From positions 2,666,001 to 2,730,000 of the forward strand of contig CAVWXT010000005.1 in NCBI GenBank assembly GCA_963759115.1: a stretch of DNA of 64,000 bases. The letters run 5' to 3'. The DNA is from CAVWXT01 sp963759115 (GTDB lineage Bacteria > Planctomycetota > Planctomycetia > Pirellulales > Thermoguttaceae). The translations under genes and the position numbers were made by a program. Of this stretch, positions 36,648-44,303 are shown in pieces (position 1 is the first letter of the stretch; each line of letters starts with the position of its first letter). The notes under the pieces are model-generated. The model was given only the letters and a program-made list of their open reading frames with translations, was not told where the DNA came from and did not search any database.

Positions 36648-36924
36648 CCCACTACCAAATTCCAAATTAGGACACTATCCCATTTCGACGATTGGGTGAA
36701 CACCTATCTCCCCTCTCGCGGTGGCTGGAAATGACGCGAAGGCGGAGATGTGCTCCTGTAGGATTCCGATAGAATAGAATAGCGGGGGATAACAGCCTTC
36801 GGATGCTGTTGGAGTGGATTACGCACGTTCCGGGGGCTGTAAGCCTCCGGCTATTGGTTTCGGCGTGTGTTCTCTCATTGATGCAACGGCTAAAGGAACT
36901 CGCCACGTCCCCTGGAGACCTGCC

Positions 36925-37503
36925 ATGGTCAAGACCCCCAGTACAATGCTTCCGTTGGGCACCGCCGCGCCCGCCTTCTCGCTGCCGGACGCGGGTGGCA
37001 AAAGAGTCTCGCTGGCCGAATTCGCCGAGGCGCCGGCCCTGTTGGTCGTCTTCATGTGCAACCATTGCCCCTACGTCAAACACGTTGCCGCCGGCTTGTC
37101 CGACCTGGCGAAGGAGTACCAGCAGCGGGGAGTGGCCGTGGTGGGGATCAACGCGAATGACGCGGCCGCCTTTCCCGACGACTCGCCCGCCATGATGGCC
37201 GAAGAAGTCAAGCTTCGCGGCTACACTTTCCCGTATCTGTACGACGAAACCCAGGCCGTGGCCAGGGCCTATCGAGCCGCCTGCACGCCCGACTTCTACG
37301 TGTTCGATCGGCAGCGGGAGCTTGTGTACCGCGGCCAGATGGATTCGAGCCGGCCCGGTAGCAGCATTCCGGTGACCGGCGGCGACCTTCGCGCGGCGCT
37401 CGATGCCGTGTTGGCGGGCCGGCCCGTCTCTGCCGATCAGAGGCCCAGCATCGGCTGCAACATCAAATGGAAGCCGGGCAACGAGCCGGAGTACTTCGGG
37501 TAG
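36925..37503 (+). CDS. Thioredoxin-fold redoxin (AhpC/TSA-TlpA type), cytoplasmic
   Basis: 192 residues. GTAAPAFSLPDAGGKRVSLAEF opens the fold, and VVFMCNHCPYVKHVAAGLSDL holds a CxxC active site (CNHC). GVAVVGINANDAAAFPDDSP and YLYDETQAVARAYRAACTPDFYVFD with the cis-Pro complete it. The tail PSIGCNIKWKPGNEPEYFG is typical of the 'thioredoxin family protein' group with MCNHCPYV. No signal peptide. It probably acts as a peroxidase or thiol-disulfide reductase. GGAGA upstream sets the ATG at 36925. It lies just outside the mobile island. Confidence 0.85.
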   Translation: MVKTPSTMLPLGTAAPAFSLPDAGGKRVSLAEFAEAPALLVVFMCNHCPYVKHVAAGLSDLAKEYQQRGVAVVGINANDAAAFPDDSPAMMAEEVKLRGYTFPYLYDETQAVARAYRAACTPDFYVFDRQRELVYRGQMDSSRPGSSIPVTGGDLRAALDAVLAGRPVSADQRPSIGCNIKWKPGNEPEYFG

Positions 37504-37537
37504 GCGCCGTTGCCGTCGACGAAGAAGCCGAGTAGAC

Positions 37538-37608
37538 TATACTGTGAACGGGCCGATATGAGCCGTTTTTTCGGCAAGAATGGCTCGTTCTTGCCCGTTC
37601 ACAGTATA
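37538..37608. repeat. 71-base perfect-arm inverted repeat
   Basis: TATACTGTGAACGGGC (37538-37553) is exactly inverted at 37593-37608. Inside, GAGCC/GGCTC and CCG-TTTTTT-CGG add further pairing. It lies 43 bases before a small gene and a nucleotidyltransferase. It could be a terminator for the redoxin gene, a regulatory hairpin or a tiny mobile element. Confidence 0.7.
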
Positions 37609-37650
37609 AGCTCATCTGGGGAGGCCCGTGTACAGAGAAGGTCGACTGTC

Positions 37651-37863
37651 ATGGAGACTTCGGCGGATATCCCGCGCGAGTGGTTGGACGAGTTTGAAGC
37701 CGCTGCCCGGCGCCCCCTGCCCCTGCGGTTCCGTTACGCTTTCATCCACACCTACAAACCGGTGCTTGACGACGCCCCCTACCGGGCGTTTGACACGACG
37801 CAGGACTACCGGCGCTGGTGCGAAGAGAACCTACCTGACTGGCTTGGTTATGGGCGCGTTTGA
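37651..37863 (+). CDS. Small hypothetical protein paired with a nucleotidyltransferase
   Basis: 70 residues, METSADIPREWLDEFEAAAR..., with RYAFIHTYKPVLDDAPYRAFDTTQDYRRWCEENLPDW near the end. It overlaps the following nucleotidyltransferase gene by 14 bases, so the two are translationally coupled. I do not recognise a family. The arrangement echoes the small-protein/nucleotidyltransferase pair at the start of the window, although the sequences differ. Confidence 0.6.
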   Translation: METSADIPREWLDEFEAAARRPLPLRFRYAFIHTYKPVLDDAPYRAFDTTQDYRRWCEENLPDWLGYGRV

Positions 37864-38323
37864 ATACCGTCAGGCTGAGGAAATCCGCGACGCATTCCGC
37901 GCGCACGCCGTTCGGTACTTGTTCATCGGCAAGTCGGGAGCGATCCTGTTGGGCTTTCCCGACACGACCCAGGACGCCGACTTGTATGTCGATCGCTCAC
38001 CCGAAAACGGTCGGGCGCTGGTGGCCGCGCTGCGGAAGGTCGGATTCGCGTTGACCGACGATCAGGTCGCCGAGATCGAGAGGGGCAAGGATTTCGTCCA
38101 GTTGAAGAATGGCCCGTTCGACCTGGACTTGGTGTTCGCGCCCGACGGCATCGAGCGGTTCGAAGACGCCTGGCGGCGACATGTCGAAGTGGAAGGCTTC
38201 TGTGTCTGCCACATCGACGACATCATTGCCAGCAAGGCGGCCACGAATCGGGCGAAAGACCGCGAGTCACTGCCGCGGCTACGGTCGTTCCGCGAGTATT
38301 GGATGAGCAGGCGTCAGAAGTAG
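37850..38323 (+). CDS. Nucleotidyltransferase-fold protein
   Basis: 157 residues. RYLFIGKSGAILLGFPDTTQDADLYVD carries a glycine-rich turn and the DxD pair, and GPFDLDLVFAPDG provides the third acidic strand. ICHIDDIIASKAATNRAKDRESLPRL is the helix seen in AbiEii/DUF6036-type nucleotidyltransferases (KxxxxRxKD). The active-site acids all seem present. Its substrate is unknown, and members act as toxins, aminoglycoside adenylyltransferases or RNA-modifying enzymes. The start is inside the preceding small gene. Confidence 0.75.
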   Translation: MGAFEYRQAEEIRDAFRAHAVRYLFIGKSGAILLGFPDTTQDADLYVDRSPENGRALVAALRKVGFALTDDQVAEIERGKDFVQLKNGPFDLDLVFAPDGIERFEDAWRRHVEVEGFCVCHIDDIIASKAATNRAKDRESLPRLRSFREYWMSRRQK

Positions 38324-38362
38324 ACCAGGCAACGAGTCGAACGACATTCGTCAGGCATTAAC

Positions 38363-39723
38363 ATGGACCGTTCCGTTCGGCTCGGGCAGGGGAGCATTCC
38401 CCGGCTGCTTCTGGAATTCTCGCTGCCGGCCATCGTGGGCCTGATGGCCCAGGCCCTGTACAACATCATCGACCGGGTCTTCGTAGGACAGGCGATGGGG
38501 CCGATCGGCATTGCCGGCATCACCGTCGCCTTTCCCTTCATGCTGATCGTGCTGGCGTTTGGCATGCTGATCGGCTTCGGGGCCGCCGCCCTGATTTCCA
38601 TTCGGCTGGGCGAGCAAAGGAAGGCCGAGGCTGAACACGTGCTGGGCAACGCCGTGGTCCTGCTGATCGTTGCCTCAATCCTGATTACAGCCATCGCGCT
38701 GCCGCTAATCGATCAGATCCTCGTGGTCTTCGGGGCGAGCAACGAGGTCTTGCCCTACGCCCGCGACTACTTGGGGATCATCGTGCTGGGGACGATCTTC
38801 CAAACGCTCAGTTTCGGCTTGAATGCCGCGATCCGCGGCGAGGGCAACCCGCGGGTCGCCATGCTCTCGATGCTCATCAGCGTGCTGTTGAACGTGATCC
38901 TTGCGCCGCTGTTCATCTTCGGCTTTGGTTGGGGAATGAAAGGGGCCGCCCTGGCCACGGTCTTGGCCCAAGCCGTTTCGGCCGTTTGGGTGGTGGCGTA
39001 TTTTCTCAGCGGCAAGAGTCTCTTGCGGCTCCGCGCCCGCAACCTGCGGCTGGTGGGCGCGATCTGCCTCCCCATTGTGGCGATGGGCTCGCCGCCTTGG
39101 GCCATGCAAATAGCCGCCAGCGTGCTTCAGAGCGTCTTGAACAACCAGCTTTTCATCTACGGCGGCGATATGGCCATCTCGGTGATGGGCATCATCTGGG
39201 CCGTCATGATGATGATCGCCATGCCGATCTTCGGCATCAATCAGGGGGCCCAACCGATCATCGGCTACAACCACGGGGCCGAACGCTTCGACCGCGTGAA
39301 GAAGGCGCTGGAAACGGCCATCCTGGCCGCCAGCGGTTTCACGCTGTTCGGCTTTGCCGTGGCGATGGTCTTTCCCGCGGAAGTCATCCGCCTCTTCGAC
39401 CGCGACGACGAAGCCCTGATTGCCATGGGAAGCCACGCCATTCGGGTTGCGATGTTGACGCTGCCGATCATCGGCTTCCAAATCGTCAGCGCCAGCTATT
39501 TCCAGGCGGTTGGCAAGCCGCGCGAGGCCATTCTGCTGATGCTCTCGCGCAAGTGCTCCTGCTGATTCCCGCCGTCTTGATCCTGCCGCATTTCCTTGGC
39601 CTGGACGGCGTTTGGGCCGCGATTCCCACGGCTGACATCCTGTCGTCCATTTTGACCGGCGGCTGCTTGTTCGTCGAGTTGCGACACCTGCGCGACAAAC
39701 ACGAAGCGAGCAGTGCAGCCTGA
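38363..39723 (+). CDS. MATE-family efflux transporter, one frameshift
   Basis: About 453 residues when joined, with 12 transmembrane helices. SIPRLLLEFSLPAIVGLMAQALYNIIDRVFVGQ is the typical MATE opening. GFGAAALISIRLGEQRKAEAEHVLGNA and GLNAAIRGEGNPRVAM mark the first half. FGINQGAQPIIGYNHGAERFDRVKKAL and ASYFQAVGKPREAILLMLSR mark the second. The frame breaks near 39545, and LLLIPAVLILPHFLGLDGVWAAIPTAD completes the last helices. It exports cationic compounds with Na+ or H+. No regulator or drug gene is adjacent. Confidence 0.87.
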
Positions 39724-39785
39724 CAGCGACTATTCTACTTCCGGGCAAGGTGGTATACTACTCGGATGCGATATGAGGAAGAAAA

Positions 39786-39983
39786 ATGGTTGCTCTTCAC
39801 CCGAACATTCTTGAGCGTGACGGTCAAAAGGCTTTCGTGGTTCTGTCTTACGAAGAGTTTTTGATGGTGGAAGAAGAGTTGCAGCAATTTGAAGACTTGA
39901 AGCAGTTGCGCGAGGCAAAAGTTGACGAAGCCGGCGCGCCGACCATGTCGCTCGACGCCGTCAAGAAAGAACTCGGGCTGTAA
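39786..39983 (+). CDS. Phd/YefM-like antitoxin without an adjacent toxin
   Basis: 65 residues: HPNILERDGQKAFVVLSYEEFLMVEEEL, then LKQLREAKVDEAGAPTMSLDAVKKELGL. This is the short Phd/YefM-type antitoxin pattern, in which the N-terminus binds operator DNA and the C-terminal helix neutralises a partner. GAGGAAGAAAA lies before the ATG. The usual RelE/ParE toxin gene is not seen downstream before mqnD, so it may be an orphan, or it may protect against a toxin elsewhere. Confidence 0.7.
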   Translation: MVALHPNILERDGQKAFVVLSYEEFLMVEEELQQFEDLKQLREAKVDEAGAPTMSLDAVKKELGL

Positions 39984-40041
39984 TAGCGCGGTAGAAGTGG
40001 GGCCCAGGTAAAGCCGGCAGAATTAGTCAGGTTGAGATTCG

Positions 40042-40955
40042 CTATTCCACGAACTCCGGCACGATCAGCGTCGGAATCACCCCGGCGGCGTGCCCCTCGG
40101 CCAACAGTCGGGCGACGGCCTCGCGGCCGACCGGACCAAAGTCGAGTGTCCACTGGTTGACGTACATCTCGATGAACTGGTCGGCCTTGGCGCGATTCAG
40201 TCCGCGGCCGTAACTCATGGCGTGGCTCAACGCCTCCTCGCGGTGCTCCAGACCGTACGTGATGCTCTTGCGCAGCAGCCGGTGTACATCGCGAATGGCC
40301 TCGCGCCCAGGTCCTTGCGGATTCCATTTGCCCCCAGCGGCAGGGGCAGGCCGGTGTGCTCGAACCACCACTGGCCCGTGTCGACCACCAGTTCCAGCCG
40401 TTGGTCGCCATAGGTCAGTTGGCCCTCGTGAATAATCAGGCCGGCGTTGACGGCCTGACCTTCGTGCTGGCCCGCGGCCACAGCATCGAGAATCCGATCG
40501 AAGGGCACCACGACGTACTGGAAGTCCACGCCCAAACAAAGCCGCAGCGCCAGGTAGGCCGTGGTGCGCAGCCCCGGCACGGCAATCACGGCGCCGGCCA
40601 ATTCGTTGAGCGTCATGCCTCGCCGGGCGACGACCATCGGCCCGTAGCGGTCGCCCATGCTCGCCCCGCACGAACAGAGAACGTAGCGGTCGGTCAGATA
40701 GGCGTAGGCGTGCAAGCTGAAAGCGGTCAACTCCAACTCGCCTGCCAGGGCGCGGCGGTTGAGAGTTTCGATGTCGACCAACTCGTGCGTGAAGCAATAC
40801 CGGCCCGTGTCGATCCGGCCCTTGGCCAGGGCATAGAACATGAAGGCGTCGTCCGGATCGGGACTGTGGCCGACGCGAATCGGCTGCACGGGCTCGTGGG
40901 GAGGTTTTCGTTGGGCAATCACAACCGCATCACCGGCGACGGGCGTCGCCTCCAT
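40042..40955 (-). CDS. mqnD: 1,4-dihydroxy-6-naphthoate synthase (futalosine pathway), one frameshift
   Basis: About 303 residues when joined. MqnD forms 1,4-dihydroxy-6-naphthoate from cyclic dehypoxanthine futalosine, a menaquinone precursor. IRVGHSPDPDDAFMFYAL is the family signature. HELVDIETLNRRALAGELELTAFSLHAYAYL, GDRYGPMVVAR, VPGLRTTAYLALRL and NAGLIIHEGQLTYG follow. The frame breaks near 40310 at a G run, and REAIRDVHRLLRKSITYGLEHREEALSHAMSYGRGL completes the C-terminus. The start is not certain, since the first 25 residues are not conserved in my memory of the family. It lies just downstream of csrA on the same strand. Confidence 0.85.
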
Positions 40956-40965
40956 CGGCCTTCGC

Positions 40966-41202
40966 TCAGGGGCGACTGGAGTCGCTTGCCACAACTTTAG
41001 CCGCCGGATCGCTAGTCGGCAACTGCCCACTCTTGCGGTTCTCGCGACGGATGGCCTCGAATACCTCCTGGCGGTGGACTGGTATCTCCCCCGGGGCCTG
41101 GATTCCCAAGCGAACCTTGTCGCCCCGGATATCGACAATCGTCACCACGACGTTGTCGCCGATCACGATGCTCTCATCGCGTTGTCGGGATAGAACAAGC
41201 AT
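40966..41202 (-). CDS. csrA: Carbon storage regulator CsrA with repeat-derived tail
   Basis: 78 residues. MLVLSRQRDESIVIGDNVVVTIVDIRGDKVRLGIQAPGEIPVHRQEVFEAI is complete and includes the GxxV and RLGI/A-P-E-PVHR RNA-binding surface. CsrA dimers bind GGA motifs in mRNA leaders and block or stabilise translation. The last residues (VVASDSSRP) are encoded by a dispersed GCGACTCCAGTCGC repeat, also seen at 61258 and 61302. An in-frame ATG at 41235 is not needed. The gene precedes mqnD by 10 bases. Confidence 0.92.
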   Translation of the reverse strand: MLVLSRQRDESIVIGDNVVVTIVDIRGDKVRLGIQAPGEIPVHRQEVFEAIRRENRKSGQLPTSDPAAKVVASDSSRP

Positions 41203-41833
41203 CGATGGCTCCTTCCACGTCAGCCAGGTGCCCAAAGACTATACGAGCCAGAACAGAGAATGTATCGGACTGGCGAATCGTGGATAAATAGTAAAAATAC
41301 ACAGACGGGGGTGTCTGATGCAAATACAATGTCTGCCATCGATCGCCATCCGCTCTCGGCCGCCGAAGAACGCCAACGTTCGACCGTGGATTGCGCCACG
41401 CACGGACAGGTTGGCAATCGGCGTAACGAACACGTCATTTTCCGCGTGCTATCATCGAAAGCGGGAGTGGCCCGCAGGCCCCGCTTGCAGACGGCCCAAG
41501 TATGTCCTAGAAAGATGGGGGTCTTCGGCAAAATCTGTGGGTGAAAAATGGGCCTACGGGGGATTCGTCCTGGCAAGGTGGATTTTCTGAGGGATGGCAG
41601 GGCAAATAAATGACGGTGGAAACAGCCGCAAAACCGGGGTTTTCTTGTTGTGTAACGGCCCTCGTCGGGTCTCCCACATCTGCAACGCACGGACCTTTGC
41701 CACGGAAAAACGGGGATGGAATCTATGAATCAGATCGTTGAGGCTCCCGAAATCACGAAAACCCCTGAAAATCCAGATTCAAACTGAGTTTCACGGCCCA
41801 AATCAACCCACAGATTCTGCCGAGGAGGCAAAG
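41203..41833. other. Intergenic region, no clear gene
   Basis: This 631-base gap holds the csrA upstream region and short frames that lack family features. A 20-codon frame starts at an ATG near 41728 (MNQIVEAPEITKTP) and stops near 41787. The reading frame that follows continues in another register towards 41965, so a frameshifted short gene is possible. I see nothing else. Confidence 0.35.
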
Positions 41834-41965
41834 ATGGGTAGCCTCGTGGACCGTGCGAGTGCTACGACAGAGGAAGCACCTGCTGCCCTTGTCGCAAATA
41901 CTCGGCGCGAGCCCTCGGCGTTTGCAGGGGAACCCGTGCCGCGAGACGGAGGTTGCCAGCAATGA
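41834..41965 (+). CDS. Short hypothetical protein, coupled to the next gene
   Basis: 43 residues, MGSLVDRASATTEEAPAALV..., of low complexity. Evidence for it is structural: GGAGG lies 6 bases before the ATG, and its TGA overlaps the next ATG as ATGA. It may be the end of a longer gene broken by an indel. Confidence 0.35.
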   Translation: MGSLVDRASATTEEAPAALVANTRREPSAFAGEPVPRDGGCQQ

Positions 41966-42508
41966 ACCAGGATGTGAATCACGTCGATGGATTTGCCAAG
42001 GCAATTGAACGAGAAATCGCCGCGATCGCGGCCGAGCAGCAACGAGCGAGAGAAGCTAAGGCATTGGAGGAGGAGAATCGCGACAAAGCGTGCAGGGCGG
42101 CACTGAGAGTCCACGATGAGATCATTGTGCCCTTGCTCAACGGGGTGCGCGACGCGTTTGCGAAAGCGACGCTGCTGCAGCGCTGGGAAGTCAAGTCCGA
42201 AGGCAAAATGGACGCCTTCTCCGCAACATGCCGGACTTGTTCCGTGAATCCCGAGGATCCCAGCTTCCAGATCAAGGCCGACGCCGCCGTCCAAGACAAG
42301 GCGGGTAACGTGCGGTTCTCCGTGGTGTGCGAATACGCAGGCCCGCTGCAGCCCCCGGCCCCGCCCGTCATTGATCTCCACCGGAGCGAGGACTACAGCA
42401 TAAACGCGACGGAGTTCGACATGACGGTCATTCGCCGTTGGTTCTACCGCGAACTGGAGGAATTTGTCGTTGCCTGCGCTGCGCCAGCGACGGCAACTGT
42501 TGGTGTGA
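41962..42508 (+). CDS. Hypothetical protein, 3' end uncertain
   Basis: About 180 residues. The first 60 are a helical Glu/Arg/Ala segment (EREIAAIAAEQQRAREAKALEEEN) and the rest is a mixed domain: LLQRWEVKSEGKMDAFSATC, SFQIKADAAVQDKAGNVRFSVVCEYAGPL, then TVIRRWFYRELEEFVVAC. The intact frame would run on into the next gene as Arg-rich noise. A shift near 42480 would end it at TGA 42508, which I take as more likely. No family recognised. The start overlaps the preceding short frame. Confidence 0.5.
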
Positions 42509-42565
42509 AGCGGCGGCCATGCCACACTTGTGCCATTGGCCGCAAGCAGCACCAAGAACGACGAT

Positions 42566-43186
42566 ATGAAGACCACGAGCGAGTCGCGTTGGGTGGCAGT
42601 TGCCGGAAACGAGGTTCATCTCCTGGCGTCGGGGCCGGACCGTGGGCAAGCCGTGGTGTTGCTCCACGGCGCCAGTTTTTCGTCGGCCACGTGGCGCGAG
42701 ATTGGCACGCTCGACGCCCTGGCGTCCGCGGGGTACCAGGCGCTGGCCATCGACCTGCCGGGTTTCGGGCAGTCTCCGTCGGGCCGGCACTCGCCGCAGA
42801 CGTGGCTGGCTGAACTGCTCGATCAACTCGGCCTCCCGACGCCGGTGATTGTGGCGGCTTCGATGAGCGGGGCCTACGCCTTCCCTCTTGTCGCCGAGCA
42901 TCCCGAGCGGGCTGCCGGGTTGGTAGCCGTGGCGCCCGTCCGCATTCCCGCCTACGCCGAGCGTTTGGGCCGGTGTACGGCGCCGGTGCTGGCGATTTGG
43001 GGTGAAAACGACCGGACCATTCCGCTGGCCGACGGCCAACTGCTGGTGCGTTCGGTGCCGAACGGCCGAATGGTGGTCATTCCCGGCGGCAGCCACGCGC
43101 CCTACATGAGCGATCCGCCGCGGTTCCACGCCGAGCTGCTGAAATTCCTGGCCGGGATAACGCGAACCACGACCGAGAGTTCGTAA
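42566..43186 (+). CDS. Alpha/beta hydrolase (ABHD14/CIB-like)
   Basis: 206 residues. VVLLHGASFSSATWREIGTLDALASAGYQALAIDLPGFG gives the oxyanion loop (HGASF) and second strand. VIVAASMSGAYAFPLVAEHP has the nucleophile Ser in a variant S-M-S-G elbow as in ABHD14/CCG1-interacting-factor-type proteins. LAIWGENDRTIPLADGQLL carries the Asp, and VIPGGSHAPYMSDP the His, so the triad is complete. The protein is cytosolic. A small ester or thioester substrate is inferred, with no specificity evident. Confidence 0.82.
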   Translation: MKTTSESRWVAVAGNEVHLLASGPDRGQAVVLLHGASFSSATWREIGTLDALASAGYQALAIDLPGFGQSPSGRHSPQTWLAELLDQLGLPTPVIVAASMSGAYAFPLVAEHPERAAGLVAVAPVRIPAYAERLGRCTAPVLAIWGENDRTIPLADGQLLVRSVPNGRMVVIPGGSHAPYMSDPPRFHAELLKFLAGITRTTTESS

Positions 43187-43206
43187 CGTTCACGTGCTCG
43201 ACCCGC

Positions 43207-44046
43207 TCAAATCCACAGGTGCAGCCGGCCGTCGAGCATGTCGGGCAGGGCCTTGGTGACGCACTCGCGAACCTGATTGGGGTGATAGCGCGTGCTGAAG
43301 TGGCTGGCAATCACCAACTCGTTGCGGAACTGGCCGCGCCGCTCCAGCAGATCGTCGAGGTGCATGTGGCCGAACTTGTGAATCTTGTCCTTGCGGTGCC
43401 GCGGCGAGACGAACGTCAACTCCATGATGAGCACTTCGGCTTCGAACATGGCCGGGCAGGCGTCCAACCCGCCGGGCGAACTGTCGCCCAAGTACGCCAC
43501 CCGCGGAATGCGAACCTCCGTGGTCACGTCCGTGCCGCCGAGGCGCAGATCGCGGATCTTCTCGCCCGGCAGGCCGTGGAACTCGGGCTTGAGTTTCCGC
43601 CGCCGCTGCCAGACCACAAAGCCCAGCGACGGCACCGTGTGGGTCGTGGCCGAGACGGTGACCACCTGCTCGCGCGACAACTCGAACTCGTCGCCCGGCT
43701 TGGCCGGCAGCATCGTACAAGGCAAACGCCCGCGGTCCATGCGGCTCAGCAATCGCAGCACGCGTTGCATGGGCTCGACGGCCGCCTCCGGCAGGTAGAT
43801 TACCGGCGGCTCCATCTTCATCATCCGCCGACGGGCCACGTACACCGGCAGGGCGATCAGATGGTCCATGTGGGTGTGCGAAACAAACCACGTGGGCGTG
43901 CCCATGAACGACCACGGCTGCGCGCCCAGGTCGAAGCCGAGTTTCAACTCGGGGATTCGCCAATACGTCTGCACCGCTGCCCGCGAGTAGCCCTCGATGG
44001 TGAGGTCCTTGTGGACGAGCGTCTTGACGGGCAGGTTGTTGATCAT
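43207..44046 (-). CDS. Metallo-beta-lactamase-fold hydrolase, RNase Z-like
   Basis: 279 residues. WFVSHTHMDHLIALPVYVARR gives the HxHxDH zinc motif (SHTHMDH), TVSATTHTVPSLGFVVW the next His, YLGDSSPGGLDACPAMFEAEVLIMELTF the bridging Asp, and KFGHMHLDDLLE plus VIASHFSTRYH the final His residues. The last pair resembles the RNase Z/ElaC subgroup. Family members cleave 3' tRNA tails or phosphodiesters. True tRNase Z enzymes are about 300 residues with an exosite arm not obvious here, so the substrate is open. Confidence 0.82.
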   Translation of the reverse strand: MINNLPVKTLVHKDLTIEGYSRAAVQTYWRIPELKLGFDLGAQPWSFMGTPTWFVSHTHMDHLIALPVYVARRRMMKMEPPVIYLPEAAVEPMQRVLRLLSRMDRGRLPCTMLPAKPGDEFELSREQVVTVSATTHTVPSLGFVVWQRRRKLKPEFHGLPGEKIRDLRLGGTDVTTEVRIPRVAYLGDSSPGGLDACPAMFEAEVLIMELTFVSPRHRKDKIHKFGHMHLDDLLERRGQFRNELVIASHFSTRYHPNQVRECVTKALPDMLDGRLHLWI

Positions 44047-44052
44047 GGGGGA

Positions 44053-44183
44053 TAGTGGCTGGTGGTCAGTGGTTAGTGGCTAGTGGTGAGTAAGCGAAGC
44101 AGGGGGAGGTAGCTGTTATGACGTTGATCGTGATGCCGTCCGGTCTTGGCTGCTGGTTTCGAGCCGCTCGTCACTGACCACTG
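44053..44183. repeat. Heptamer array with a distant inverted arm
   Basis: TGGTCAG, TGGTTAG, TGGCTAG and TGGTGAG repeat with a 7-base period at 44053-44091. The complement CACTGACCACTGAG occurs at about 44172, so the array and this arm can pair. Confidence 0.6.
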
Positions 44184-44303
44184 AGAGGCTGTGAATCTTT
44201 CAAAACCATCGCCGTAAGTCCTTATTTCTCGTAGCGAGTTTCACCGAGAAATAAGGACTTACGTCGCAAAAATCGTTTTTCGGTCGATAGATTCACGTCC
44301 TCT
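44184..44303. repeat. 120-base palindromic element with a 19-bp perfect stem
   Basis: CGTAAGTCCTTATTTCTCG (44213-44231) is exactly inverted at 44245-44263. Outer arms AGAGG..GTGAATCT (44184) and AGATTCAC..CCTCT (44289-44303) also match, 13 of 15. It looks like a miniature inverted-repeat element or a strong bidirectional terminator, lying at the scpA 3' end. Confidence 0.7.

Larger units (their letters stand above)
36325..36656. mobile_element. 332-bp mini-element with 19-bp inverted repeats and 8-bp duplication
   Basis: GGTAGTGGGTCAATTTGAA at the left end is exactly inverted at 36638-36656. AAATTCCA at 36317-36324 is repeated at 36657-36664. The repeats align with those of the outer island at 12 of 17 positions (G.TAGTG....AATTTG), so a related IS1-type transposase probably moved both. 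It encodes no transposase but one small membrane protein. Confidence 0.88.
32281..36679. mobile_element. Nested 4.4-kb mobile island bounded by IS1-type inverted repeats
   Basis: The left end GATAGTGTCCTAATTTG (32281-32297) is exactly inverted at 36663-36679. CCATTTCG at 32273-32280 is repeated at 36680-36687, an 8-bp target duplication, which is the size IS1 makes. The left end carries an IS1-type transposase whose stop codon lies inside the repeat. The interior holds an XRE gene, an MltR-like gene, small unknown genes, an ISAzo13-like element and a 332-bp mini-element. Interior genes use more A and T than the chromosome around them. No second IS1 copy is present, so it is not a classic composite transposon. 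Confidence 0.85.
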
